Positions 14,843-21,720 of a stretch of 44,903 bases of DNA are shown here, in pieces (position 1 is the first letter of the stretch; every line of letters begins with the position of its first letter). The notes beneath the pieces were generated by a model, which saw only the letters and a list, made by a program, of their open reading frames with translations, made no database searches and was not told the origin of the DNA. The stretch comes from Nocardia niigatensis NBRC 100131. Its GTDB lineage: Bacteria > Actinomycetota > Actinomycetes > Mycobacteriales > Mycobacteriaceae. The stretch is taken from contig NZ_BAGC01000049.1 in assembly GCF_000308655.1 (NCBI RefSeq), positions 1 to 44,903 of the forward strand, written 5' to 3'. A program made the position numbers and the translations under genes.

Positions 14843-16219
14843 TCAGCCGAGCAGGCCCCAGTTCTCCAGGCCGTCGTACAGCGGGAAGTCCTGGGCCAGC
14901 GTGGAAACGCGCTGACGCAGCGAGTCCAGGTCGGCGGAGCCGGTGAGGGCGGCCGCGATGATGTCGGCGACCTCGGTGAACTGCTCGTCGCCGAAGCCGC
15001 GGGTGGCCAGCGCCGGGGTGCCGATGCGCAGGCCGGAGGTGACCATCGGCGGGCGCGGGTCGAACGGAACGGCGTTGCGGTTCACGGTGATTCCGATTTC
15101 GTGCAGCAGATCCTCGCCCTGCTGGCCGTCCAGCTGCGAGTTGCGCAGGTCCACCAGCACCAGGTGCACATCGGTGCCGCCGGTGAGCACGGTGATGCCC
15201 TTGGCCTTGGCGTCGGGCGCGGTCAGGCGCTCGGCGAGGATCTTGGCGCCGGAGATGGTGCGCTCCTGGCGCTCCTTGAACTCCGCGCTCCCGGCGATCT
15301 TGAAGGCCACGGCCTTGGCGGCGACGGCGTGCATGAGCGGACCGCCCTGCTGGCCCGGGAAGACCGCGGAGTTCAGCTTCTTGGCGAACTCCTGCTTGGC
15401 CAGGATCAGGCCGGAGCGGGGGCCGCCCAGGGTCTTGTGCACGGTCGAGGACACCACGTCCGCGTGCGGCACCGGCGACGGGTGCAGCCCGGCCGCGACC
15501 AGACCGGCGAAGTGCGCCATGTCGACCCACAGGTAGGCGCCGACCTCGTCCGCGATCTCGCGGAAGGCGGCGAAGTCCAGGTGCCGCGGGTACGCCGACC
15601 AACCGGCGACGATCACCTTCGGGCGGGTGTCGCGGGCGATCTTGCGGACCTCGTCCATGTCGACACGGTGGTCTTCCTTGGACACGCCGTAGGCGTGCAC
15701 CTCGTACAGCTTGCCCGAGAAGTTCAGGCGCATACCGTGAGTGAGGTGGCCGCCGTGCGCGAGATCCAGGCCCAGCAGCTTCTCGCCGGGGTTCATCAGC
15801 GCCATCAGCACCGCGGCATTGGCCTGTGCGCCCGAGTGCGGCTGGACATTGGCGAAGTCCGCGCCGAACAGCTCCTTGACGCGGGCGCGGGCCAGATCCT
15901 CGATGATGTCGACGTTCTCGCAGCCGCCGTAGTAGCGGCGACCCGGGTAGCCCTCGGCGTACTTGTTGGTGAGGACGCTGCCCTGCGCCTGCAGGACCGC
16001 GCGCGGCACGAAGTTCTCCGAGGCGATCATCTCGAGGGTGTCGCGCTGGCGAGCGAGTTCGCCGCCCATCGCGGACGCGACCTCGGGATCGAGTTCGGCG
16101 AGGGACTGGCTGTTGACAGAAGCGCTCGTCTGGGTCACGCCGCCGAGTCTATTGGCCGAATCCGGCGCACCGATCAGGGGGTTCTGTGAGTCGTTCTGGG
16201 CGTCCTGGGAATCGCGCAT
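14843..16219 (-). CDS. glyA: Serine hydroxymethyltransferase
   Basis: 458 aa PLP enzyme that interconverts serine and glycine with transfer of a one-carbon unit to tetrahydrofolate. The PLP lysine is in SSTVHKTLGGPRSG (K262). Other family words are MIASENFVP, NKYAEGYPGRRYYGG, SGAQANAAV and VDMAHFAGL. I take the ATG at 16219 because it is preceded by GGAGG at six bases, placed immediately after the riboswitch expression platform. A GTG at 16138 (431 aa, MTQTSASVNSQ) matches the usual family length but has no ribosome-binding site, so the protein probably carries a 27-residue polar N-terminal extension. It is the counterpart of mycobacterial glyA2 next to coaA and phoH2. Confidence 0.95.
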   Translation of the reverse strand: MRDSQDAQNDSQNPLIGAPDSANRLGGVTQTSASVNSQSLAELDPEVASAMGGELARQRDTLEMIASENFVPRAVLQAQGSVLTNKYAEGYPGRRYYGGCENVDIIEDLARARVKELFGADFANVQPHSGAQANAAVLMALMNPGEKLLGLDLAHGGHLTHGMRLNFSGKLYEVHAYGVSKEDHRVDMDEVRKIARDTRPKVIVAGWSAYPRHLDFAAFREIADEVGAYLWVDMAHFAGLVAAGLHPSPVPHADVVSSTVHKTLGGPRSGLILAKQEFAKKLNSAVFPGQQGGPLMHAVAAKAVAFKIAGSAEFKERQERTISGAKILAERLTAPDAKAKGITVLTGGTDVHLVLVDLRNSQLDGQQGEDLLHEIGITVNRNAVPFDPRPPMVTSGLRIGTPALATRGFGDEQFTEVADIIAAALTGSADLDSLRQRVSTLAQDFPLYDGLENWGLLG

Positions 16220-16263
16220 GGCGCACCTCCGTTGTCCGGGTACCCCGAAGGTATTCGGGGATC

Positions 16264-16346
16264 GCCAGGCACCCAGGCGCGCGGTGCCGGACTTCGGTGC
16301 TTCCCGGTGGTTGCTTCCACCTCGAGTGCGCCAGTCGCGGTCCGCC
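16264..16346 (-). ncRNA. ZTP (pfl) riboswitch controlling glyA
   Basis: Read on the minus strand the leader contains, in order, CCGCGACTGGCG, the P2 hairpin GTGG-aagcaa-CCAC, then CGGGAAGC, a variable arm, and GCGCCTGGGTGCC. This is the conserved order of the pfl/ZTP aptamer (Rfam RF01750), known upstream of glyA and one-carbon genes. Downstream, CCCCGAA / TTCGGGG (about 16240-16257) and the GGAGG of glyA form a likely translational expression platform. ZTP or ZMP accumulation during folate shortage should raise glyA expression. Confidence 0.88.
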
Positions 16347-16347
16347 C

Positions 16348-16353
16348 ATCCTA
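16348..16353 (-). promoter_or_regulatory. Putative -10 box of the glyA riboswitch transcript
   Basis: TAGGAT on the minus strand, 5-8 bases before the aptamer begins, so transcription would start at the 5' edge of the riboswitch. No good -35 is visible. Confidence 0.45.
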
Positions 16354-16584
16354 TCCGGCGGCCGGCTCGGCCGATCCGCCGCCACGCGCGGCCCAGACCT
16401 GCCCCGGAAAGTGGGGGCAGAGGAATCGTCGGCGCAGGGGGACCGGCCTATCTACCGGGAGCGGTGGACATCACTCCGAAATCAGGCTATGGCGGGGCAA
16501 CAAATCTCGGTAATGTATCGCCGCGCTGGCCCAAATCTGCGCGCCAGTGACATTGTCCCATCTGAGCTTTCGAGGAAATCATTC

Positions 16585-16689
16585 ATGAGCGCTGACGCCA
16601 CCACCATCCAGACCCTCATTTTCACCCTGCTCAAGACCATGTGCACCATGTCCAGCGGCGGCGCGTCCTGCTCCAGCTGGGGCGCGTAA
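16585..16689 (+). CDS. Small Cys/Ser-rich peptide, possible RiPP-like precursor
   Basis: 34 codons, ATG at 16585 with GAGGA nine bases upstream and an AT-rich region before it, followed by a strong hairpin (16715-16753). The N-terminal part is a polar start and a hydrophobic helix (TTIQTLIFTLLKTM). The C-terminal part is CTMSSGGASCSSWGA: two Cys, several Ser/Thr, Gly and one Trp, with no charged residue. This two-part layout resembles a leader plus core of a ribosomally made, modified peptide, or a small membrane-active peptide. No modification enzyme of a known class lies nearby; only a DUF885 metallopeptidase converges on it. Expression and function are unproven. Confidence 0.5.
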   Translation: MSADATTIQTLIFTLLKTMCTMSSGGASCSSWGA

Positions 16690-16714
16690 GCACCGACCAC
16701 GGACGTCGGGGAGT

Positions 16715-16753
16715 ACCCCTCACATCCGCCGGATCGCGCCGGGTGTGAGGGGT
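16715..16753. terminator. Hairpin between the small peptide gene and the DUF885 gene
   Basis: ACCCCTCACA / TGTGAGGGGT, extended by CCG/CGG to a 14-bp stem with one G-T pair and an 11-nt loop. It overlaps the last codons of the converging DUF885 gene. No T-run on either strand. Confidence 0.55.
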
Positions 16754-17919
16754 TCGTCCAAGAGCCGGCGAAAGCGCTCGGACCGGTCGTCGGCATCGGC
16801 CGCCCGGTCCAGCCACCCTCCCAGCAGTCGATACCCCTCCACATACGTGGAGATATAGGCCCGCCACAGCGGCGATGACAGGAATCGCAGCGACTGCGCG
16901 GCCCGCTCCGGGGTGATCAGACTCCAGCGCTGCAGAAACTCCGACACCTCGCCGGCATCGCGCCGGCGATCGTGCAGCAGCAGCGCGGCATCCTGGCGCA
17001 CGCTCAGCAGATTCGCGGACGCGCTCGAAATCCTTTCGGCGCGTTCGCCATCGAAGCGCAGCCCCAGGTCCGCGTAGATCTCCTGCGCCCAACGGCCCCA
17101 GCCCGGGCCGACGATCGACTTCAGGGCCAGATCGGCCAGCCCCTCCGCCATCAGGCACTGCGGGGTGTTGACCACGAACAGCGTCTGCTCGTCCTGGCCC
17201 GCGCCCACCAGTCCGGCCTCCTTGCGGCAGTGCTCGGTGTGATGGCCCGGGTAGGCCTCGTGCGCGATCAGGTGCGGCAGCTGCGACATGTGCTGTTTGA
17301 GATCGGAGTTGATGGCCACCCGGGACTGGTAGTTGCCCAGGTAGTAGTTGAAGCCGGACCACGGCTTGTCGCCCACCACTTCGTATTCCACGTGCTCGTT
17401 GTCGGGCAGCGGGTAGCGGTCGCGGACCAGTTCCCGCAGCGCGCCGGAGAACGCGTCCACACATTCCCGCAGGCGCTCCGGCGGAATCTCGTCGTGGCAG
17501 CGGTGCGCGGTGATGCGGTCGAGCAGTTCGCCGTCGCCCGGCAGCGTCTCGTCCAGCAGCCGGTGTGCCTCGCGATAGCGCTCGGTATCGGCGGGCGCGA
17601 TATCCACGTCGAAGTAGGCGCGGACCTCGTCCACGAAGTTGATGTCCTCGCCGGCGAATTTGCGCCCGGAGCATTCCAGCGCGCGCAGGTGCGCCTCCAG
17701 GAATTCGGCGCGTTCGGCGGGCAGGCCCGCGTCGGGCAGTTCCTTGCGCAGGGCGGCGGCCCGGTGCGCGAGATCGCGCGGGTCGGGCGCGGGCGCGTTC
17801 TCCACCTCGCGGCGCAGCGCAGGGTCACCGGTGTACGCGTCGACGAATCCGTCTTCGAGCCGGTCGAACGCCAGGCCCAGCCGCAGATAATCGGTCACCA
17901 AGGGATGCGCTCTGTTCAA
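16720..17919 (-). CDS. DUF885 zinc metallopeptidase-like protein
   Basis: About 399 aa. The zinc motif HEXXH-like segment LIAHEAYPGHHTEH, with a downstream Glu in LMAEGLAD, is the hallmark of the DUF885 family (M2/M3-like helical gluzincins). It is a cytosolic protein with no signal peptide. The family's substrates are unknown. I place the start at the TTG at 17919, since GGAGG six bases upstream comes from the end of repeat R1. A GTG at 17898 is a shorter option. The longer open frame to 17976 translates the repeat. It converges on the small peptide gene. Confidence 0.85.
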   Translation of the reverse strand: MNRAHPLVTDYLRLGLAFDRLEDGFVDAYTGDPALRREVENAPAPDPRDLAHRAAALRKELPDAGLPAERAEFLEAHLRALECSGRKFAGEDINFVDEVRAYFDVDIAPADTERYREAHRLLDETLPGDGELLDRITAHRCHDEIPPERLRECVDAFSGALRELVRDRYPLPDNEHVEYEVVGDKPWSGFNYYLGNYQSRVAINSDLKQHMSQLPHLIAHEAYPGHHTEHCRKEAGLVGAGQDEQTLFVVNTPQCLMAEGLADLALKSIVGPGWGRWAQEIYADLGLRFDGERAERISSASANLLSVRQDAALLLHDRRRDAGEVSEFLQRWSLITPERAAQSLRFLSSPLWRAYISTYVEGYRLLGGWLDRAADADDRSERFRRLLDEPLTPGAIRRM

Positions 17920-18041
17920 TTTGCCCTCCGCTTCACTCCGGGCGGGTTCGCGGCCCCGGAGGTCTCGATTCTTCACCTCCCTCCGCTCCCCCGCTTCGCT
18001 CCCCGCTCCACTCGGTCCAGAATCGAGACGGGCCGCGAACC
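17919..18041 (-). repeat. Dispersed structured repeat R1, copy B
   Basis: Inverted copy of 1663-1785, same length, roughly 85-90% identical by eye. Arms GGTTCGCGGCCC / GGGCCGCGAACC and TCTCGATTCT / AGAATCGAGA keep full pairing although the outer arm sequence differs from copy A. Its end (GCGGAGGGCAAAT) supplies the ribosome-binding site and overlaps the TTG start of the DUF885 gene. Confidence 0.8.
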
Positions 18042-18166
18042 ATTATGGCCATCTGAGGCGCGGATCAACCTGTCCGGCAACCTCACCGGGGACACCCGGC
18101 AGCCGAGATGTCGCCTATCTCACTCCGGTTACCCACGAGTAGCAACACCTGGTGTTCACCCGAATG

Positions 18167-18194
18167 TTGGAGCCGAGCACAATTCGGCTATGCG
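18167..18194 (+). promoter_or_regulatory. Putative coaA promoter
   Basis: TTGGAG (18167) and TATGCG (18189) with a 16-bp spacer, 90 bp before the coaA start. The 13-bp palindrome AACACCTGGTGTT at 18144-18156 lies just upstream and could be an operator. Confidence 0.4.
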
Positions 18195-18284
18195 TGGAGT
18201 GTTGGCCGGATCGCCGGGCACGGCGACGATGCGGCTTCCCGAGAGCTGTCGTTGTCGGCCGGCCCGAGTGCGGGGACACAGGTA

Positions 18285-19217
18285 ATGGCACGGATGAGCG
18301 AGCCCAGCCCCTACGTGGAATTCGACCGCAAGCAGTGGCGCACCCTGCGCAAGTCGACTCCCCTGGTGCTCACCGAGGAAGAACTGATCGGCCTGCGCGG
18401 CCTGGGTGAGCAGATCGACCTCGAGGAGGTCGCCGAGGTCTACCTGCCGCTGGCCCGTCTCATCCACCTCCAGGTCGCGGCGCGGCAACGCCTGTTCGCC
18501 GCCACCGCCACCTTCCTCGGCGAGACCCATCCGGACCGCCAGGTGCCGTTCGTCATCGGCGTGGCGGGCTCGGTGGCCGTCGGCAAGTCCACCACCGCGC
18601 GCGTGCTACAGGCGCTGCTGGCGCGCTGGGACCACCATCCGCGGGTGGATCTGGTCACCACCGACGGATTCCTGTACCCGACAGCCGAACTCACCCGGCG
18701 CGGCATCATGCACCGCAAGGGCTTCCCGGAGTCCTACGACCGGCGCAAGCTGCTGCGTTTCGTCACCGAGGTGAAATCCGGTGCGCACGAGGTGTGCGCG
18801 CCCGTGTACTCGCACATCGCCTACGACATCGTGCCGGGCGAATACCACTGCGTGCGCCAGCCCGACATCCTGATCGTCGAGGGCCTGAACGTGCTGCAGA
18901 CCGGGCCGCGGCTGATGGTGTCGGACCTGTTCGACTTCTCGGTCTACGTCGACGCCCGCATCGAGGACATCGAGAACTGGTACGTGCAGCGCTTCCTGTC
19001 GCTGCGCAAAACCGCCTTCCAGGATCCGGATTCGCACTTCCACCACTACGCGAACTTCAACGATCAGGAAGCGACCAACCAGGCCAAGGAAATCTGGCAC
19101 AACACCAACCGGCCGAACCTGGTGGAGAACATCCTGCCGACCCGTCCGCGCGCGACCCTGGTGCTGCGCAAGGACTCCGACCACACCATCAACCGGCTGC
19201 GGCTGCGCAAGCTCTAA
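18285..19217 (+). CDS. coaA: Type I pantothenate kinase
   Basis: 310 aa. Phosphorylates pantothenate, the first and regulated step of coenzyme A synthesis. The P-loop is GVAGSVAVGKST (92-103). Other conserved words are VTTDGFLYP, MHRKGFPESYD, PVYSHIAYDI and EGLNVLQTG, ending in INRLRLRKL as in the M. tuberculosis enzyme. The start MARMSEPSPYVEFDR aligns with the M. tuberculosis start MSRLSEPSPYVEFDR. An ATG at 18294 is an alternative. Its stop overlaps that of the converging 19214 gene by a few bases. Confidence 0.97.
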   Translation: MARMSEPSPYVEFDRKQWRTLRKSTPLVLTEEELIGLRGLGEQIDLEEVAEVYLPLARLIHLQVAARQRLFAATATFLGETHPDRQVPFVIGVAGSVAVGKSTTARVLQALLARWDHHPRVDLVTTDGFLYPTAELTRRGIMHRKGFPESYDRRKLLRFVTEVKSGAHEVCAPVYSHIAYDIVPGEYHCVRQPDILIVEGLNVLQTGPRLMVSDLFDFSVYVDARIEDIENWYVQRFLSLRKTAFQDPDSHFHHYANFNDQEATNQAKEIWHNTNRPNLVENILPTRPRATLVLRKDSDHTINRLRLRKL

Positions 19218-19840
19218 AGCTTCCAGGCCGCATCGAGTCTGGCGGCCACATCGATGTCGGTGGCGGCCCGAATGTGCGGTTTGCCGATCTCGGCGGCGAT
19301 GTAGCGCGCCACGAAGCGGCGGATCTCGTGGTCGACGCTGGCCAGGATGCGCAGCAGTTCTCCGCGCCGGGTGGCGCTGGCGACATTGATGCGGACATTG
19401 CTGGGCTGGGGCTCGTCGATCTCGATGAGCACCCGCAGCGCTTCGGCGGTGCGGACGGTCAGATGCAGGTGAATGGTGCCGTCCACGCGGAACGGATAGC
19501 GGTCCACGGCGAGGTCGATGAGCAGATCGACCTTGAGTGGGATCACCAGGTCGAACGAAATGATGCCGTCGAGTTCGCGATTCAGCCGCGGCTGCCCGAG
19601 TCGCACGGCGGCCGAGAGCTTCGCGAGTTTGCCCGGGCCCGCCCCGATCGGCCCGAATTCGAACGCCTCCCCCGTGAGCTTCTCGAACGCTCCGGCAATC
19701 CGCTCGGGGGACGCGGCATGCTCCAGGAATCGGCGGCCGAAGTCCTCGTAGCTGATGTAGGGCTCCGCCACGACCTGGTATTCCGCCGCACCGGTTCCCG
19801 ATTGTCCAGGTAGATCCAGCCCTTCGCGTAGCTCGCTCAT
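19214..19840 (-). CDS. Conserved hypothetical protein, about 208 aa
   Basis: No family recognised. The N-terminal third contains ISYEDFGRRFLEHAASPERIAGAFEKLTG. The middle is rich in beta strands, and the C-terminal part ends ELLRILASVDHEIRRFVARYIAAEIGKPHIRAATDIDVAARLDAAWKL. The periodic beta strands followed by a long terminal helix are compatible with a lipid-binding cone fold, but this is only an impression. It lies 34-80 bp after the Z-prenyl synthase gene on the same strand and may be co-transcribed. The start is uncertain: ATG 19840 has GGGAGG only one base away, and ATG 19888 (224 aa) has no ribosome-binding site. Confidence 0.72.
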   Translation of the reverse strand: MSELREGLDLPGQSGTGAAEYQVVAEPYISYEDFGRRFLEHAASPERIAGAFEKLTGEAFEFGPIGAGPGKLAKLSAAVRLGQPRLNRELDGIISFDLVIPLKVDLLIDLAVDRYPFRVDGTIHLHLTVRTAEALRVLIEIDEPQPSNVRINVASATRRGELLRILASVDHEIRRFVARYIAAEIGKPHIRAATDIDVAARLDAAWKL

Positions 19841-19884
19841 ACCTCCCGACGGTACGGGAGCGACCGGCCCGCGACCCACGGAAG

Positions 19885-19901
19885 CCATTGCACTGCAATG
19901 G
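19885..19901. promoter_or_regulatory. 17-bp palindrome between prenyl synthase and hypothetical gene
   Basis: CCATTGCA-C-TGCAATGG, perfect 8-bp arms, covering the upstream alternative ATG of the hypothetical gene. Could be an operator or simply a hairpin near the end of the upstream gene. Confidence 0.35.
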
Positions 19902-19921
19902 AACCGTTGATTCGCCGTGTT

Positions 19922-20701
19922 CTACACCCCGAAGCGGCGGTGCCGGGCCGCGTAATCACGCAGGGCGCGCAGGAAATCCACCCGCCGGAATTCCGGCCAG
20001 TACGCCTCGGTGAACCAGATCTCCGAATACGCGCTCTGCCACAACAGGAATCCGGACAGCCGCTGCTCGCCGGAGGTGCGGATGACGAGATCGGGATCGG
20101 GCTGGCCGGAGGTGTAGAGGTGCTGGCTGATGGCGTCGACCGTGATGGACTGGACCAGATCCTCGCCGGTTTCGCCCGCGTCCATCTCCTGGCGGACCAG
20201 TGAGCGCACCGCGTCGGCGATCTCCTGGCGGCCGCCGTAACCGATGGCGACATTCACGTGCACGCCGGTGCGGCCCTCGGTGCTCTTGGCCGCCTCGCTC
20301 AGGCGCCGGGCGAACTCGGCGGGCAGTTGATCCAGGGCGCCCACGATGCGGACGCTCCAATCCTGTTCCGGCGCAGAGAGTTCGTCGACGACGTCGGTGA
20401 TGACCTCGAAGAGGGTCTCGAGTTCGTCGGCGTCGCGGCGCAGATTCTCGGTGGACAGCAGGTAGAGGGTCACCATCTCGATGCCCGCCTCGCCACACCA
20501 GCCCACGAGTTCGGCGATCTTCAGCGCACCGACCCGATGGCCGTGCGAGATGTCGCTGAACCCGTTCTCCCGCGCCCACCGCCGGTTGCCGTCGCACATC
20601 ACGGCGACGTGCCGGGGATGTTGTTTGCCAGCCAACTGCCTGGACAGCCGTGACTCGTATATGCGATATGGGAGTCCACGCACCTGACTCGCAATCTTCA
20701 C
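19922..20701 (-). CDS. uppS: Short-chain cis-prenyl diphosphate synthase (Rv1086-like, Z-FPP synthase)
   Basis: 259 aa. The family word DGNRRWARENG (37-47), YLLSTENLRR and the C-terminal DLVIRTSGEQRLSGFLLWQSAYSEIWFTEAYWPEF are intact. It is closest in length and sequence to Rv1086, which makes omega,E,Z-farnesyl diphosphate, the precursor for decaprenyl phosphate. A second longer-chain UppS is expected elsewhere. I chose the GTG at 20701 (MKIASQVRGLPYRIYE), which matches the M. tuberculosis protein. The frame is open to 20872 but would translate repeat R2. Many pipelines label this family uppS. Confidence 0.92.
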   Translation of the reverse strand: MKIASQVRGLPYRIYESRLSRQLAGKQHPRHVAVMCDGNRRWARENGFSDISHGHRVGALKIAELVGWCGEAGIEMVTLYLLSTENLRRDADELETLFEVITDVVDELSAPEQDWSVRIVGALDQLPAEFARRLSEAAKSTEGRTGVHVNVAIGYGGRQEIADAVRSLVRQEMDAGETGEDLVQSITVDAISQHLYTSGQPDPDLVIRTSGEQRLSGFLLWQSAYSEIWFTEAYWPEFRRVDFLRALRDYAARHRRFGV

Positions 20702-20810
20702 GGCCGCAACCCTACGCTCACCCGCCTCGCTCCTCCGCCTCCCCGTGGATTTTGCCGGTCGTCCGAGCCCACTCGCCTTTTCAACCGGACCGGCGGTAAT
20801 GAACGGGTCC

Positions 20811-20870
20811 GGGTTCTGACGTACCCGATGAGTTACCCGCGTCGCAGCGAAATCAGTCGTCATTTCGGGC
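20811..20870 (+). repeat. Dispersed repeat R2, copy 1
   Basis: TCTGACGTACCCGATGAGTTACCC followed by AGCGAAATCAGTCGTC. In this copy CGAAAT and ATTTCG can pair. It lies 63 bp before the hemolysin III start and reads toward it, just upstream of the 22-bp palindrome. Confidence 0.65.
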
Positions 20871-20897
20871 ATCGAAGCTCACAATGGGTACTCGCCA

Positions 20898-20919
20898 TAA
20901 CCTACGGTACCGTAGGTTA
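20898..20919. promoter_or_regulatory. Perfect 22-bp palindromic operator of the hemolysin III gene
   Basis: Half-site TAACCTACGGT followed by its exact complement ACCGTAGGTTA, ending 14 bp before the start codon and next to the ribosome-binding site. Its right half overlaps a possible -10 (TAGGTT). Size and symmetry fit a TetR-family repressor site. A repressor bound here would block the promoter or early elongation. Confidence 0.75.
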
Positions 20920-20933
20920 CTGAGGAGGAAAAT

Positions 20934-21662
20934 ATGGCCGACGCAGTACAGCCTGCCGATGGGGCCCCCAAGCCCGTCGACACGGCAGTGGGGCTCATCG
21001 AAACCATCCGCGAGGAGCTGGAACTCATCAAGCCCCGCATGCGCGGATGGATTCATGCCTGGGCCGTGGGTGTGGCCGCTGTAGCGGTGGTCGTGCTGGT
21101 GTCGGTGGCGAGCACGGTGTCGGCGAAGGCCGCCTGGTCGACGCTGGTCTACGGGGTCACGGTGTGCGGAGTCTTCGGGATCAGCGCGACCTATCACCGG
21201 GTGAACTGGAAGACCGCGCGCGCCCGCATGTGGATGAAGCGGGCGGACCACTCGATGATCTTCCTGTTCATCGCGGGCAGCTACACGCCGTTCGCTCTGC
21301 TCGGGGTGCGCGGCAGCGCCGGGACCGTCCTGCTGGCCATCGTGTGGGTGGGAGCGCTCGCCGGGGTTGCGCTGAAGATGCTGTGGCCCACCGCTCCTCG
21401 CTGGGTCGGGGTGCCGCTGTATCTGCTGCTGGGGTGGGCCATCGTGCCGGTGGCCGGGACGCTCATCGGGCATGTCGGCTGGACGCCGGTGATCTTGCTG
21501 CTCGCAGGCGGTATCGCCTACAGCGTGGGCGGGATCCTGTACGCGTCGCGCTGGCCGGACCCGTGGCCGGAGGTCTTCGGGCACCACGAGTTCTTCCATG
21601 CCGCAACGGTGGTCGCGGCGCTCTGCCACTACGTTGCCGTCTGGTACGTCCTGTTGCGCTGA
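20934..21662 (+). CDS. Hemolysin III / PAQR family membrane protein
   Basis: 242 aa, seven predicted membrane helices after a 35-residue cytoplasmic head. The PAQR metal and hydrolase motifs are FGISATYHRVNW, KRADHSMIFLFIAGSYTPF and the C-terminal HHEFFHAATVVAALCHY, which together supply the conserved Ser/His/Asp/His set. It is the orthologue of Rv1085c by position and sequence. The family may have ceramidase-like lipid hydrolase activity, which is not proven in bacteria. GAGGAGG lies six bases before the ATG. Expression is probably controlled through the palindrome at 20898-20919. Confidence 0.92.
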   Translation: MADAVQPADGAPKPVDTAVGLIETIREELELIKPRMRGWIHAWAVGVAAVAVVVLVSVASTVSAKAAWSTLVYGVTVCGVFGISATYHRVNWKTARARMWMKRADHSMIFLFIAGSYTPFALLGVRGSAGTVLLAIVWVGALAGVALKMLWPTAPRWVGVPLYLLLGWAIVPVAGTLIGHVGWTPVILLLAGGIAYSVGGILYASRWPDPWPEVFGHHEFFHAATVVAALCHYVAVWYVLLR

Positions 21663-21720
21663 TCCGAGCAATTACTCACAAACGTGCAATCTGGGGCGAA
21701 CGTTCTCTAAAGTCTGCGAC

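Noticed and set aside
17920..17976. DUF885 start at the ATG at 17976
   Set aside because: These codons are repeat R1 sequence; the same words appear in other frames in copy A. The TTG with GGAGG upstream is more likely.
20702..20872. 57-residue N-terminal extension of the prenyl synthase
   Set aside because: It covers repeat R2 and the intergenic region; the M. tuberculosis orthologue starts at the equivalent of 20701.
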